Notes under the pieces: generated by a model
The model's database searches: none
Seen by the model: the letters and a program-made list of their open reading frames with translations, nothing else
What the model was told of the DNA's origin: nothing
Assembly (NCBI GenBank): GCA_020431135.1
Contig: JAGQIT010000215.1
Coordinates: 1-7,909, forward strand
Reading direction: 5' to 3'
DNA from: Myxococcales bacterium
GTDB taxonomy: Bacteria; Myxococcota_A; Polyangia; Nannocystales; Nannocystaceae
DNA length: 7,909 bases
In this document: positions 1-5,851 of the stretch, piece after piece
Numbering within the stretch: position 1 is the stretch's first letter
Layout of the letters: every line of letters starts with the position of its first letter
Made by a program: the position numbers and the translations under genes

Positions 1-637
1 GCTCGAGCATCGCGTGGGCGGCCTCGCGGTGCCCCGGGCGGGCGAGGCGGTCCCAGTAGAGGTCGATCGCACGCTCGTCGATCCGCTCGGCGTCGGCGAA
101 GACCTTGGCGAAGTAGCGGCGCAGCTCGGCGCGCCGGTAGACGTTCTTGAAGAGCGCCGGGCCGACGCGGGGGAAGAGCGCGACGCGGCCCTCGAGCGGC
201 AGGCGCAGGTCGTAGGCGACGGTGTCGACGAGAACGAGGCGGCGGACGCGGGCGCCGAGCACCCGGGCGACCCCGGCCGCGACCGTCCCCCCCGTGCTGT
301 GGCCGAGGACGTCGACCCGGTCGATCGCGAGGCGATCGACGAGCTCGGCGAGGGTCCGCGCGTGCCAGTCGAAGCTGTAGCCCTCGGCGTCGAAGGGCGC
401 CGGCGCGTCGCTGTCGCCGCTGCCGAAGAGGTCCGGGGCGAGGATCCGGCGCTCGCGGCTGAGCTCGGCGATCACCCGCGTGAACTCGTAGTGGTGGACG
501 AGGAGGCCGTGGATCAGGAGCAGCGGCGGCGCGTCGCCGGGGGCGTCGCCGCGCTCGCACAGGTACATGCGCCCGTGGCTCAGCGTCCACATCCGCGATC
601 GATCGGCGACCGCCGGGCGGAAGCGGCCGATCCTCAC
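1..637 (-). CDS. Alpha/beta hydrolase fold protein, 3' end cut by the window edge
   Basis: The 212 visible codons look like the first two thirds of an alpha/beta hydrolase (Abhydrolase_1 type). Seen: a beta-strand plus oxyanion motif LLLIHG at about residues 39-44, APDLFGSGDSD at about 66-76, and the nucleophile elbow GHSTGG with the likely catalytic serine at about residue 114. A helical cap region begins after LVLVDTVAYDL. The catalytic acid and histidine would lie beyond the left edge. I chose the GTG at 637 because GAGGGGGG sits four bases before it. An in-frame ATG at 592 (residue 16) lacks a ribosome binding site but cannot be excluded. The gene starts 10 bp after ptsI on the same strand, so co-translation is likely. 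No signal peptide is visible, so it is probably cytoplasmic. The substrate is unknown: esterase, epoxide hydrolase, dehalogenase and C-C hydrolase families share these motifs. Confidence 0.88.
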   Translation of the reverse strand, partial: MRIGRFRPAVADRSRMWTLSHGRMYLCERGDAPGDAPPLLLIHGLLVHHYEFTRVIAELSRERRILAPDLFGSGDSDAPAPFDAEGYSFDWHARTLAELVDRLAIDRVDVLGHSTGGTVAAGVARVLGARVRRLVLVDTVAYDLRLPLEGRVALFPRVGPALFKNVYRRAELRRYFAKVFADAERIDERAIDLYWDRLARPGHREAAHAMLE

Positions 638-641
638 GGCG

Positions 642-649
642 CCCCCCTC
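642..649 (-). promoter_or_regulatory. Ribosome binding site of the hydrolase, overlapping the ptsI stop codon
   Basis: The minus strand reads GAGGGGGG, then CGCC, then GTG. The first two bases of the motif are the last two of the ptsI TGA. A terminating ptsI ribosome would occupy this site, which suggests translational coupling. It is the main reason to prefer the GTG start over the downstream ATG. Confidence 0.5.
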
Positions 650-2468
650 ACCCGTCGTCCTCCTCGACCAGCGCCGAGCGCCCGCCGCCGTGCTTGAGGT
701 GCTCGGGGAAGCGCTCGCGCATCACCTCGAGGACGATCTCGTCGGCCTCGCGCGCGGTCCGGGCCTCGAGCACCGCCGCCGTCAGGGCGTCCATCTCGGC
801 CGCCGACGACTGGCGGATGATGTGCTTGATCACCGGCAGCGCGCTCGGGCTCATCGACAGCTCCTTGATCCCGAGGCCGACGAGCACCCAGGTGTAGCGC
901 GGATCCGCGGCCATCTCGCCGCACAGCGAGACCGGCACGTCGTGGGCCGCCCCGGCCGCGGCGACGCTGCGGATCAGCCGGAGGATCGCCGGATGGAGCG
1001 GCTGGTAGAGGTAGTCGACGTCGTCGTTGTCGCGGTCGACCGCGAGCGTGTACTGGATGAGATCGTTGGTGCCGATGCTCATGAAGTCGACGCGCGACGC
1101 CAGGAGATCGGCGATGAGCGCGGCCGACGGCGTCTCGATCATCACCCCGAGCGAGAAGTCGCTGGCGTAGGCCATGCCGGCCGCCTCGAGCTGATCGCGG
1201 GCCTCCTCGACCGCCGCGATCCCGTCCTCGAGCTCCTCGACCGAGCCGACCAGCGGCAGCATGATGTGCAGCGGCCCGTGCAGCGACGCGCGCAGGAGGC
1301 CGCGGAGCTGGGCGAGGAAGATCTCGCGCTCGCGCAGGGCGAGGCGCAGCGATCGCAGCCCCATCGCCGGGTTGGCCTCGGCCTTGGCGAACGAGAGCAG
1401 CTTGCTCGGCTTGTCGGAGCCGAGGTCGAAGGTGCGGAAGACGACCGGGTACGGCGAGTAGCGGCGGATCACCGTCTTCGCCGTCAGGTAGTGCTCCTCC
1501 TCCGTCGGCAGCGCGTCGCGGTTCATGAACATGTACTCGCTGCGGTAGAGGCCGATCCCCTCGGCGCCGTAGCGGCGGCCGAGGTCGATGTCCTCGCTCA
1601 GCGAGAGGTTCGCCCGCGTCATCACCCGGCGGCCGTCGACGGTGATCGCCGGGAACGCGTGCTCGCGCTGGATCCGCTGCTCGAAGGCGTTGTACTCGTC
1701 GCGCTCGAGCTCGTGGCCGCCGAGCTCGTCGACGTCCGGGCGGACGATCACCGCGCCGCGGACCCCGTCGACGACGACGACCTCGCCGCTCATCACCTCG
1801 CCGAGGATCCCGGCGACGCCGACGACCGCGGGGATCTGCAGCGACCGGGCCATGATCGCCGAGTGCGAGGTCTTGCCGCCGGCGGCGGTGACGATGCCGG
1901 CGACCGCGCAGCGGTGGAGCTGGACGGTCTCCGCCGGGCTGAGATCGTAGGCGACGACGACCGAGCCGGCCGGGGGCGTGATCTCCTCGGGGTTATCGCC
2001 GAGGAGCGCGAGGATCACCTGCTCCGAGAGGAAGGTGATGTCGGAGCTGCGCTCGCGGAAGTACTCGTCGTCCGCCTGATCCAGCATGTCGTGGATCTCG
2101 TCGGTCGCGGTCGCCAGCGCCCACTCGGCGCAGCGCAGCTCCTCGGCGATCAGCTGCTCGACGCGGCCGATCAGGTCGGGGTCGCGGAGCATCATCTGCT
2201 GCGCCTTGAGGATCGCCCGGTGCTCGCCGTGCGGCAGGCGCGTCTTGATGACCTCGATCTCTTGGCGGGTGTCGCGGAGCGCCTCGAGGAAGCGGCCGAT
2301 CTCGGCCTCGATCGCCTCCTTGTCGATGCGCGTGCGCGGGACGTGGACGCGGCGGCGATCGACGACGTAGGCGCGGCCGATGCCGATCCCGGAGCTCGCG
2401 GGGACGCCCTCACGGACGAGCCGCGGCTGCGCCGGCGCTCCGGGACCGCTCTCTGCGCCGTCGCTCAA
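648..2468 (-). CDS. ptsI: PTS enzyme I (phosphoenolpyruvate-protein phosphotransferase)
   Basis: Cytoplasmic 606-aa enzyme that autophosphorylates from PEP and passes the phosphate to HPr. Seen: the N-terminal HPr-binding/phosphohistidine part, with active-site motif GGKTSHSAIMARS and phosphorylated histidine at residue 202, then the PEP-binding TIM barrel with GLYRSEYMFM (306-315), VFRTFDLGSDK (343-353), MLPLVG (403-408), GVMIETPSAA (441-450), GTNDLIQYTLAVDRD (466-480) and the catalytic cysteine at 516 in SLCGEMA. The N-terminus starts close to the EI domain itself, with no room for the GAF domain of the nitrogen-type PtsP, so this is ordinary EI. The start is TTG at 2468: it overlaps the ptsH TGA (TTGA), GGAGGG lies about 11 bases upstream, and I see no nearby in-frame ATG or GTG. 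Length is slightly above the roughly 575 aa usual for the family, from short extensions at both ends. Confidence 0.97.
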   Translation of the reverse strand: MSDGAESGPGAPAQPRLVREGVPASSGIGIGRAYVVDRRRVHVPRTRIDKEAIEAEIGRFLEALRDTRQEIEVIKTRLPHGEHRAILKAQQMMLRDPDLIGRVEQLIAEELRCAEWALATATDEIHDMLDQADDEYFRERSSDITFLSEQVILALLGDNPEEITPPAGSVVVAYDLSPAETVQLHRCAVAGIVTAAGGKTSHSAIMARSLQIPAVVGVAGILGEVMSGEVVVVDGVRGAVIVRPDVDELGGHELERDEYNAFEQRIQREHAFPAITVDGRRVMTRANLSLSEDIDLGRRYGAEGIGLYRSEYMFMNRDALPTEEEHYLTAKTVIRRYSPYPVVFRTFDLGSDKPSKLLSFAKAEANPAMGLRSLRLALREREIFLAQLRGLLRASLHGPLHIMLPLVGSVEELEDGIAAVEEARDQLEAAGMAYASDFSLGVMIETPSAALIADLLASRVDFMSIGTNDLIQYTLAVDRDNDDVDYLYQPLHPAILRLIRSVAAAGAAHDVPVSLCGEMAADPRYTWVLVGLGIKELSMSPSALPVIKHIIRQSSAAEMDALTAAVLEARTAREADEIVLEVMRERFPEHLKHGGGRSALVEEDDG

Positions 2469-2752
2469 ATCTCGCCGAACCCTCCGCGGACGAGCTCGGC
2501 GAGGCCGTCGAAGCAGCGCTGGGCGTCGCTGCCGACGCAGCGCAGGCGGATCGTCGTGCCCATGCCGCAGGCGAGCATGAGAACGCCGAGCATGCTCTTG
2601 GCGTTGACCTCGGTCTCTCCCTTGGCGAGGAAGACCTCGGAGCTGTACTTGTTCGCCAGGCTCACGAGCTTGCTCGCGGCCCGGGCGTGGAGGCCGAGCG
2701 GGTTGATGATCTCGAGCTCACCGGCGACTTCGTGTGCCTTTGCCTTGCTCAT
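2465..2752 (-). CDS. ptsH: HPr phosphocarrier protein with both His and Ser phosphorylation sites
   Basis: A 95-aa cytoplasmic phosphocarrier. Seen: PLGLHARAASKLV (residues 18-30), with His22 matching the His15 site that EI phosphorylates, and NAKSMLGVLML (50-60), with Ser53 matching the Ser46 site that HprK phosphorylates. Alanine follows HAR where enteric and Bacillus HPr have proline; from memory the Ala form is common in proteobacterial HPr of incomplete PTS. The ATG at 2752 is preceded by AGAGGAG with a 5-base spacer. It overlaps the stop of the EIIA gene (ATGA), and its own stop overlaps the ptsI TTG. The open frame continues upstream of this ATG, but that part is only the other frame of the EIIA gene. 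Both sites being intact, with hprK in the same operon, indicates dual regulation. Confidence 0.97.
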   Translation of the reverse strand: MSKAKAHEVAGELEIINPLGLHARAASKLVSLANKYSSEVFLAKGETEVNAKSMLGVLMLACGMGTTIRLRCVGSDAQRCFDGLAELVRGGFGEI

Positions 2753-3210
2753 CGCATCTCCTCTGCGGGTGGACGGATCGTGACCGAGCGCTGGGCTGAG
2801 GCCGCGCAGGCGGCCGCCAGGTCGATGGGGCCCAGGGCGCGACGGTCGAGGGTGGCGAGCTTGAGGAGCATCGCCAGGTTGAGGCCAGAGAGCAGGGCGA
2901 CGGAGTGCCCGACGCCCTGGCGCAGGCCGCAGCTGCACGGGCTCGCGCCGAGGAGATCGACGACGAGGAGCACCCCGTCACCGCGATCCGCGGCGCCGAT
3001 CGCCTGGCACAGCTCGGCCGCGAGCTCCGGGGTCTGACCGACCCCGGCGTCGACGGCGATCACGTCGGCGAGCGCGTCGACGCCGACGATCGCCTGGGCG
3101 GCGGCGAGGAGCTGGGTCGCGGTCGCGCCGTGACCGACGATGACGACGCCCACGCCCCCCACCTCGTGTCGCGCCTGTGAGCCGCGCTCCTCCGCGTACG
3201 CGCCGTCCAT
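2749..3210 (-). CDS. PTS system mannose-family EIIA protein, stand-alone
   Basis: A 153-aa single-domain EIIA of the mannose/sorbose class, predicted to take phosphate from HPr in the cytoplasm. Seen: GVVIVGHGATATQLL, with His27 matching the active His10 of E. coli ManX; GVLLVVDLLGASP, with Asp85 matching the catalytic Asp67; and VALLSGLNLAMLLKLA, matching the conserved loop around AGVNIPML. The linker and IIB domain of ManX are absent and no IIB, IIC or IID gene is visible, so a regulatory role is more likely than transport. The ATG at 3210 is chosen for its strong GGGAGGGAG site. GTG codons at residues 17 and 20 (3162, 3153) would give a shorter N-terminus closer to the family norm. C92 and C94 form an unusual CxC where many relatives have T/S-P-x-N. 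It is 14 bp after rapZ, and its stop overlaps the ptsH start. Confidence 0.92.
   Translation of the reverse strand: MDGAYAEERGSQARHEVGGVGVVIVGHGATATQLLAAAQAIVGVDALADVIAVDAGVGQTPELAAELCQAIGAADRGDGVLLVVDLLGASPCSCGLRQGVGHSVALLSGLNLAMLLKLATLDRRALGPIDLAAACAASAQRSVTIRPPAEEMR
2758..2764 (-). promoter_or_regulatory. Ribosome binding site of ptsH
   Basis: AGAGGAG on the minus strand lies 5 bases before the ATG at 2752, inside the end of the EIIA coding sequence. It fixes the ptsH start and rejects the longer open frame reading in from 2938. Confidence 0.7.
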
Positions 3211-3216
3211 CGCTGT

Positions 3217-3225
3217 CTCCCTCCC
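3217..3225 (-). promoter_or_regulatory. Ribosome binding site of the EIIA gene, touching the rapZ stop
   Basis: The minus strand reads GGGAGGGAG with a 6-base spacer to the ATG at 3210. Its first base is the last base of the rapZ TAG. It supports the upstream ATG rather than the internal GTG codons as the EIIA start. Confidence 0.6.
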
Positions 3226-4079
3226 TACCCCTCAAGGATGTCCCGGTGGCGGACGATGAGCTGCGGCGGCGGCCGCGACAGCGGCTCGCCGACGCTCAGC
3301 CGGGCCGCGAGCCGCTCCGTCAGGGCCACTGAGCGGTGCTGTCCGCCGGTGCAGCCGATCGCCGCGGTCAGGTACGAACGGCCCTCGCGCACGCTCCCCG
3401 GGACCATGAAGCGGAGGTAGCGCTCGAGGTGATCGAGGAGCTCGCCCGCCTCCGGCTGGCCGAGGACGTAGTCCGACACCTGCGGATCGAGGCCGGTCAG
3501 CGGCCGCAGCTCCGGCAGGTAGTAGGGGTTGGCGAGGAAGCGGACGTCGAAGACGAGGTCGGCGAAGGTCGGCAGCCCGCTCTTGAAGCCAAACGACATC
3601 AGCACTAGGTGGAGCACCCCGCGCGTGCCGTAGCGATCGCGGATCATCCGCCGAAGCTCGCGGGCCTTGAGCGTCGCCGTGTCGATCGTCGCCGTCGTCC
3701 GCGTCCGCAGGCCGCGGAGGAGCTCGCGCTCCTCGTCGATCGCCTGCGGCAGGTGGCCCATCGGGTGCTTGCGCCGGGTCTCCGAGTAGCGGCGGACGAG
3801 GACGTCGGTCGGCGCCTCGAGGAAGAGCACCTCGACGCTGTGGCCGGCCTCCTCGAGCCGCAGCTGGACGTCGGCGAAGTCGCGGAGGTAGGCGGGCTCG
3901 CGGGCGTCGACGCCGACGGCGACGCGGCGCTGGCTGTCGTGGGCCGCCGACAGGGCGACGAGGTCCGGGAGCAGCGGCACCGGGACGTTGTCGACGCAGT
4001 AGAAGCCGAGGTCCTCGAGGGCGTCGAGGGCCGTCGACTTGCCGGCGCCGCTCATCCCCGTGACGACAAGGAGCTCCAT
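3225..4079 (-). CDS. rapZ: RapZ-family nucleotide-binding protein (RNase adapter family, YhbJ/YvcJ)
   Basis: A 284-aa P-loop protein, full length for the family. Seen: Walker A GMSGAGKS (8-15), DLGFYCVDNVP (23-33) with the Walker B-like VDN, VGVDAR (55-60), MSFGFKSGLP (161-170), FDVRFLANPYY (177-187) and the signature IGCTGGQHRSVAL (241-253). In E. coli RapZ binds the small RNAs GlmY and GlmZ and brings GlmZ to RNase E, controlling GlmS; that role cannot be assumed here. The end reads RHRDILEG, where I recall the E. coli protein having RHRTLEKRK and more, so the lysine/arginine tail tied to sRNA binding is missing. The ATG at 4079 follows GGGAGG with a spacer of about 8 bases and lies 13 bp after hprK. 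Clustering with hprK and ptsH suggests a link to PTS signalling or nucleotide-sugar metabolism. Confidence 0.95.
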   Translation of the reverse strand: MELLVVTGMSGAGKSTALDALEDLGFYCVDNVPVPLLPDLVALSAAHDSQRRVAVGVDAREPAYLRDFADVQLRLEEAGHSVEVLFLEAPTDVLVRRYSETRRKHPMGHLPQAIDEERELLRGLRTRTTATIDTATLKARELRRMIRDRYGTRGVLHLVLMSFGFKSGLPTFADLVFDVRFLANPYYLPELRPLTGLDPQVSDYVLGQPEAGELLDHLERYLRFMVPGSVREGRSYLTAAIGCTGGQHRSVALTERLAARLSVGEPLSRPPPQLIVRHRDILEG

Positions 4080-4092
4080 CGCCGCGACCTCC

Positions 4093-5100
4093 CTACTCGA
4101 CCTCGACCGCGGGCAGGGGCGCCGAGGTCGAGCGCGCGATCGGCTCGGGCACCCCGGTGCCGGTCGACGCCGCGATCCGGGCGTTGACCTTCTCTTGGAA
4201 TTCGCGGGCCGAGTCGTGGCCGCGGTACTTGAGGATCTGGTTGCGCGCGACGACCTCGATCAGCGCGGCGATGTTGCGACCTGGCCGCAGGGGCATCCGC
4301 GCGAGGGGGACGTCGACGCCGAGGATCGGCCAGATCTCGTTCTCCGTGCCGAGGCGATCGTAGTCGGCGTCGTGGGCCTCGCTGAGCTCGACCACGACCT
4401 CGATCTTCTTGGTGTCGCGGACCGCGGCGACGCCGAAGAGGCTGGTGATGTTGAGGATCCCCATGCCGCGGATCTCCATGTGGTGCTGGTGGAGCTCGGT
4501 CGCCGCGCCCCAGACCGTGTGCGGCGGGCGGACGGTGACCTCGACGACGTCGTCGGCGACGAGGCGGTGGCCCTTGAGGATGAGATCGAGCGCCGCCTCG
4601 CTCTTGCCGACGCCGCTGCGGCCGATCAGCAGGAGGCCGATGCCGAAGACGTCGACGAGGACGCCGTGGATGTGGGTCCGCGGCGCGAGCATGTCCTCGA
4701 GGCGGTTGGTCACCGTCGAGATCACCGTCGAGCTCATCAGCGGCGAGCGCAGCAGCGGCACGCTGTGCCGGCGGGCGGCGTCGAGGAGGAAGTCCGGCGG
4801 CTCGAGGTTGCGGGTCAGCAGGAGCCCGCACAGCCGGCGCTCGCAGTAGGCGTCGAGGCCGGCGAGCGCCTGCGCCCTGGGGATGCTCAGGAGGTAGTCG
4901 ATCTCCGTGAGCCCGAGGATCTGCAGGCGGTCGGGGAAGACGTGCTTGACGAAGCCGGAGAGCGCGAGCCCGGCCTTCTGGATCCGCGGCCGCGTGATCT
5001 TGCGATCGTACTCGCCCCAGTCGTCGAGGCGCTCGATCGCGAGGGTCTCGCGGCAGGCCTCGAAGAGCTTGCCGATCTCGACGGTGATCCCTCGGGGCAT
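4093..5100 (-). CDS. hprK: HPr kinase/phosphorylase
   Basis: A 335-aa bifunctional enzyme that phosphorylates HPr on its regulatory serine (Ser53 here) using ATP or pyrophosphate, and removes it by phosphorolysis. Seen: an N-terminal HprK_N domain (about 1-130, with SRP-like RSPLMSS at 118-124), catalytic-domain IHGVLVDVFG from 144 including His145, Walker A GRSGVGKS (160-167), HRLVADDVVE (178-187) with the metal/catalytic acids, and the HprK signature MEIRGMGILNI (208-218), then RPGRNIAALIEV (272-283). The last 25 or so residues are a low-complexity Ser/Pro/Ala tail. The start is constrained: TAG lies in frame four codons upstream with no start codon between, and the N-terminus aligns with known HprK. 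No Shine-Dalgarno sequence precedes the ATG, unlike most genes in the operon. It sits 13 bp before rapZ and 68 bp after hpf; no ptsN lies between. Confidence 0.97.
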   Translation of the reverse strand: MPRGITVEIGKLFEACRETLAIERLDDWGEYDRKITRPRIQKAGLALSGFVKHVFPDRLQILGLTEIDYLLSIPRAQALAGLDAYCERRLCGLLLTRNLEPPDFLLDAARRHSVPLLRSPLMSSTVISTVTNRLEDMLAPRTHIHGVLVDVFGIGLLLIGRSGVGKSEAALDLILKGHRLVADDVVEVTVRPPHTVWGAATELHQHHMEIRGMGILNITSLFGVAAVRDTKKIEVVVELSEAHDADYDRLGTENEIWPILGVDVPLARMPLRPGRNIAALIEVVARNQILKYRGHDSAREFQEKVNARIAASTGTGVPEPIARSTSAPLPAVEVE

Positions 5101-5106
5101 GGGCGC

Positions 5107-5112
5107 AGTCTA
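5107..5112 (-). promoter_or_regulatory. Candidate -10 box directly before hprK, possibly for a leaderless transcript
   Basis: The minus strand reads TAGACT, then six bases (GCGCCC), then the hprK ATG. TAGACT fits TANNNT, and the spacing would start a transcript at or next to the ATG. No convincing -35 hexamer is visible 16-18 bases upstream. The hexamer also holds the in-frame TAG. In isolation this is weak; the missing ribosome binding site is what makes it worth noting. Confidence 0.25.
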
Positions 5113-5121
5113 CACGGAGCC

Positions 5122-5136
5122 GCGGCGACGCGCCGC
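5122..5136 (-). repeat. Perfect 6-bp GC hairpin in the hpf-hprK gap
   Basis: The minus strand reads GCGGCG, CGT, CGCCGC: six perfect G-C pairs around a three-base loop. No T-tract follows, so it is not a standard intrinsic terminator. It could be an RNA-processing or stabilising element, or chance in GC-rich DNA. Confidence 0.35.
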
Positions 5137-5142
5137 CCGCCC

Positions 5143-5162
5143 GCACAGGCCGACCTGCGTGC
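5143..5162 (-). repeat. Second hairpin in the hpf-hprK gap, just after the hpf stop
   Basis: The minus strand pairs GCAC and AGG with CCT and GTGC around a four-base loop (TCGG), with a two-base GC bulge on the 5' arm: seven pairs in all. It starts six bases after the hpf TGA and is followed six bases later by the hairpin at 5122-5136. Confidence 0.3.
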
Positions 5163-5168
5163 GCTCGC

Positions 5169-5804
5169 TCAGGCGGCGGGCGTCGGCTCGGCGTCGTCGC
5201 CCGCCGCCTCGATGAGGCCGTAGGTGTCGACGTCGCGGCGGTAGATCACGTTGACGGCCCCCGTGTCTGCGTTCGTGAACACGTAGAAGGCCTTGTGGAC
5301 CAGGTTCATCTGCATGATCGCCTGGTCGACGGTGAGGCGCTCGGTCTCGATCTCGGAGACCCGGAGGATCGTGACCTCGGGGCGGGTCTCCTCGGCGACC
5401 TCCGCGTCCGTCGGCTCCGCCGTCGGCGGCGCCTCCTGGACGAGGAGCTGATCGGTCTCCCGCTCGGCCGCGAGGACGCCGAGGCGGACCTTGGCGCTGC
5501 GCCCCTCGTGGGCCTTGTGGTGGCGGATCCGGTCCTTGTAGCGCCGCACCTGGCGCTCCATCTTCGCCAGCGCCATGTCGACCGACGAGTACATGTTCTC
5601 GGTCGACTCGGAGGCGTGGAGCTGGAGGCCGTTGCGGAGGACGACCTCGACTTCCGCGATGTGGTGGATCTTCTCGACGCTGAACGTGCACGAGATCCGC
5701 AGCGGATCCGCGAAGTAGCGCTTGATCTTCTCGAGCCGCTCCTCGGTGTAGCCGCGGAGGGCGTTGGAGGACTCCATCTGGCGGAAGACAAAGTGGGTCT
5801 GCAT
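5169..5804 (-). CDS. hpf: Long-form ribosome hibernation promoting factor (HPF/RaiA family)
   Basis: A 211-aa protein that binds the 30S decoding region and, in long forms, dimerises 70S ribosomes into inactive 100S particles. Seen: an N-terminal S30AE domain (about 1-98) with a conserved start (FVFRQMESSNALRGYTEERL), LEKIKRYF and a basic helix KMERQVRRYKDRIRHHK (81-97); an acidic, proline-containing linker (about 115-142); and a C-terminal dimerisation domain (about 143-198) with QAIMQMNLVHKAFYVF, NVIYRR and YGLIE. The last residues are a low-complexity tail. I place the start at the ATG at 5804, since GAGGT lies 9 bases upstream and residue 1 matches the usual start of the domain. An ATG at 5849 would add 15 residues but has no ribosome binding site. 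It is 47 bp after rpoN, as in many proteobacteria. Confidence 0.94.
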   Translation of the reverse strand: MQTHFVFRQMESSNALRGYTEERLEKIKRYFADPLRISCTFSVEKIHHIAEVEVVLRNGLQLHASESTENMYSSVDMALAKMERQVRRYKDRIRHHKAHEGRSAKVRLGVLAAERETDQLLVQEAPPTAEPTDAEVAEETRPEVTILRVSEIETERLTVDQAIMQMNLVHKAFYVFTNADTGAVNVIYRRDVDTYGLIEAAGDDAEPTPAA

Positions 5805-5813
5805 CGTGGTCGT

Positions 5814-5818
5814 ACCTC
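5814..5818 (-). promoter_or_regulatory. Ribosome binding site deciding the hpf start
   Basis: GAGGT on the minus strand with a 9-base spacer to the ATG at 5804. It favours that ATG over the upstream ATG at 5849. Immediately upstream lies a 12-base perfect palindrome (5823-5834), probably chance in GC-rich DNA. Confidence 0.45.
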
Positions 5819-5851
5819 GGTTCCCGCCGGCGGGCTGACCCTCATCCATGC

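Noticed and set aside
14..697. A 227-codon plus-strand open frame at the left edge
   Set aside because: The opposite strand encodes an alpha/beta hydrolase with the oxyanion and GHSTGG motifs; the plus-strand product is low-complexity Glu/Ala/Val/Arg.
567..2783. A 738-codon open frame on the plus strand opposite ptsI and ptsH
   Set aside because: It is antisense to two clearly recognised genes. Its translation is Arg/Asp/Ala/Val-rich with no family motif, as expected when GC-rich third positions remove stops from the opposite strand.
4039..5223. A 394-codon plus-strand open frame and a 364-codon minus-strand one over hprK
   Set aside because: Both are shadow frames of hprK, which has Walker A, its signature motif and full-length agreement with the family. 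The shadows have biased composition and no recognisable domain.
5823..5834. A 12-base perfect palindrome (CCCGCCGGCGGG) between rpoN and hpf
   Set aside because: It has no loop beyond its own centre and no second copy nearby apart from a related ten-base palindrome at 7549-7558. GC-rich palindromes of this size are expected by chance, and it matches no operator I know.
5805..5849. Longer hpf start at the ATG at 5849
   Set aside because: It would add 15 residues outside the usual S30AE domain start and lacks a ribosome binding site. GAGGT is correctly placed for the ATG at 5804.
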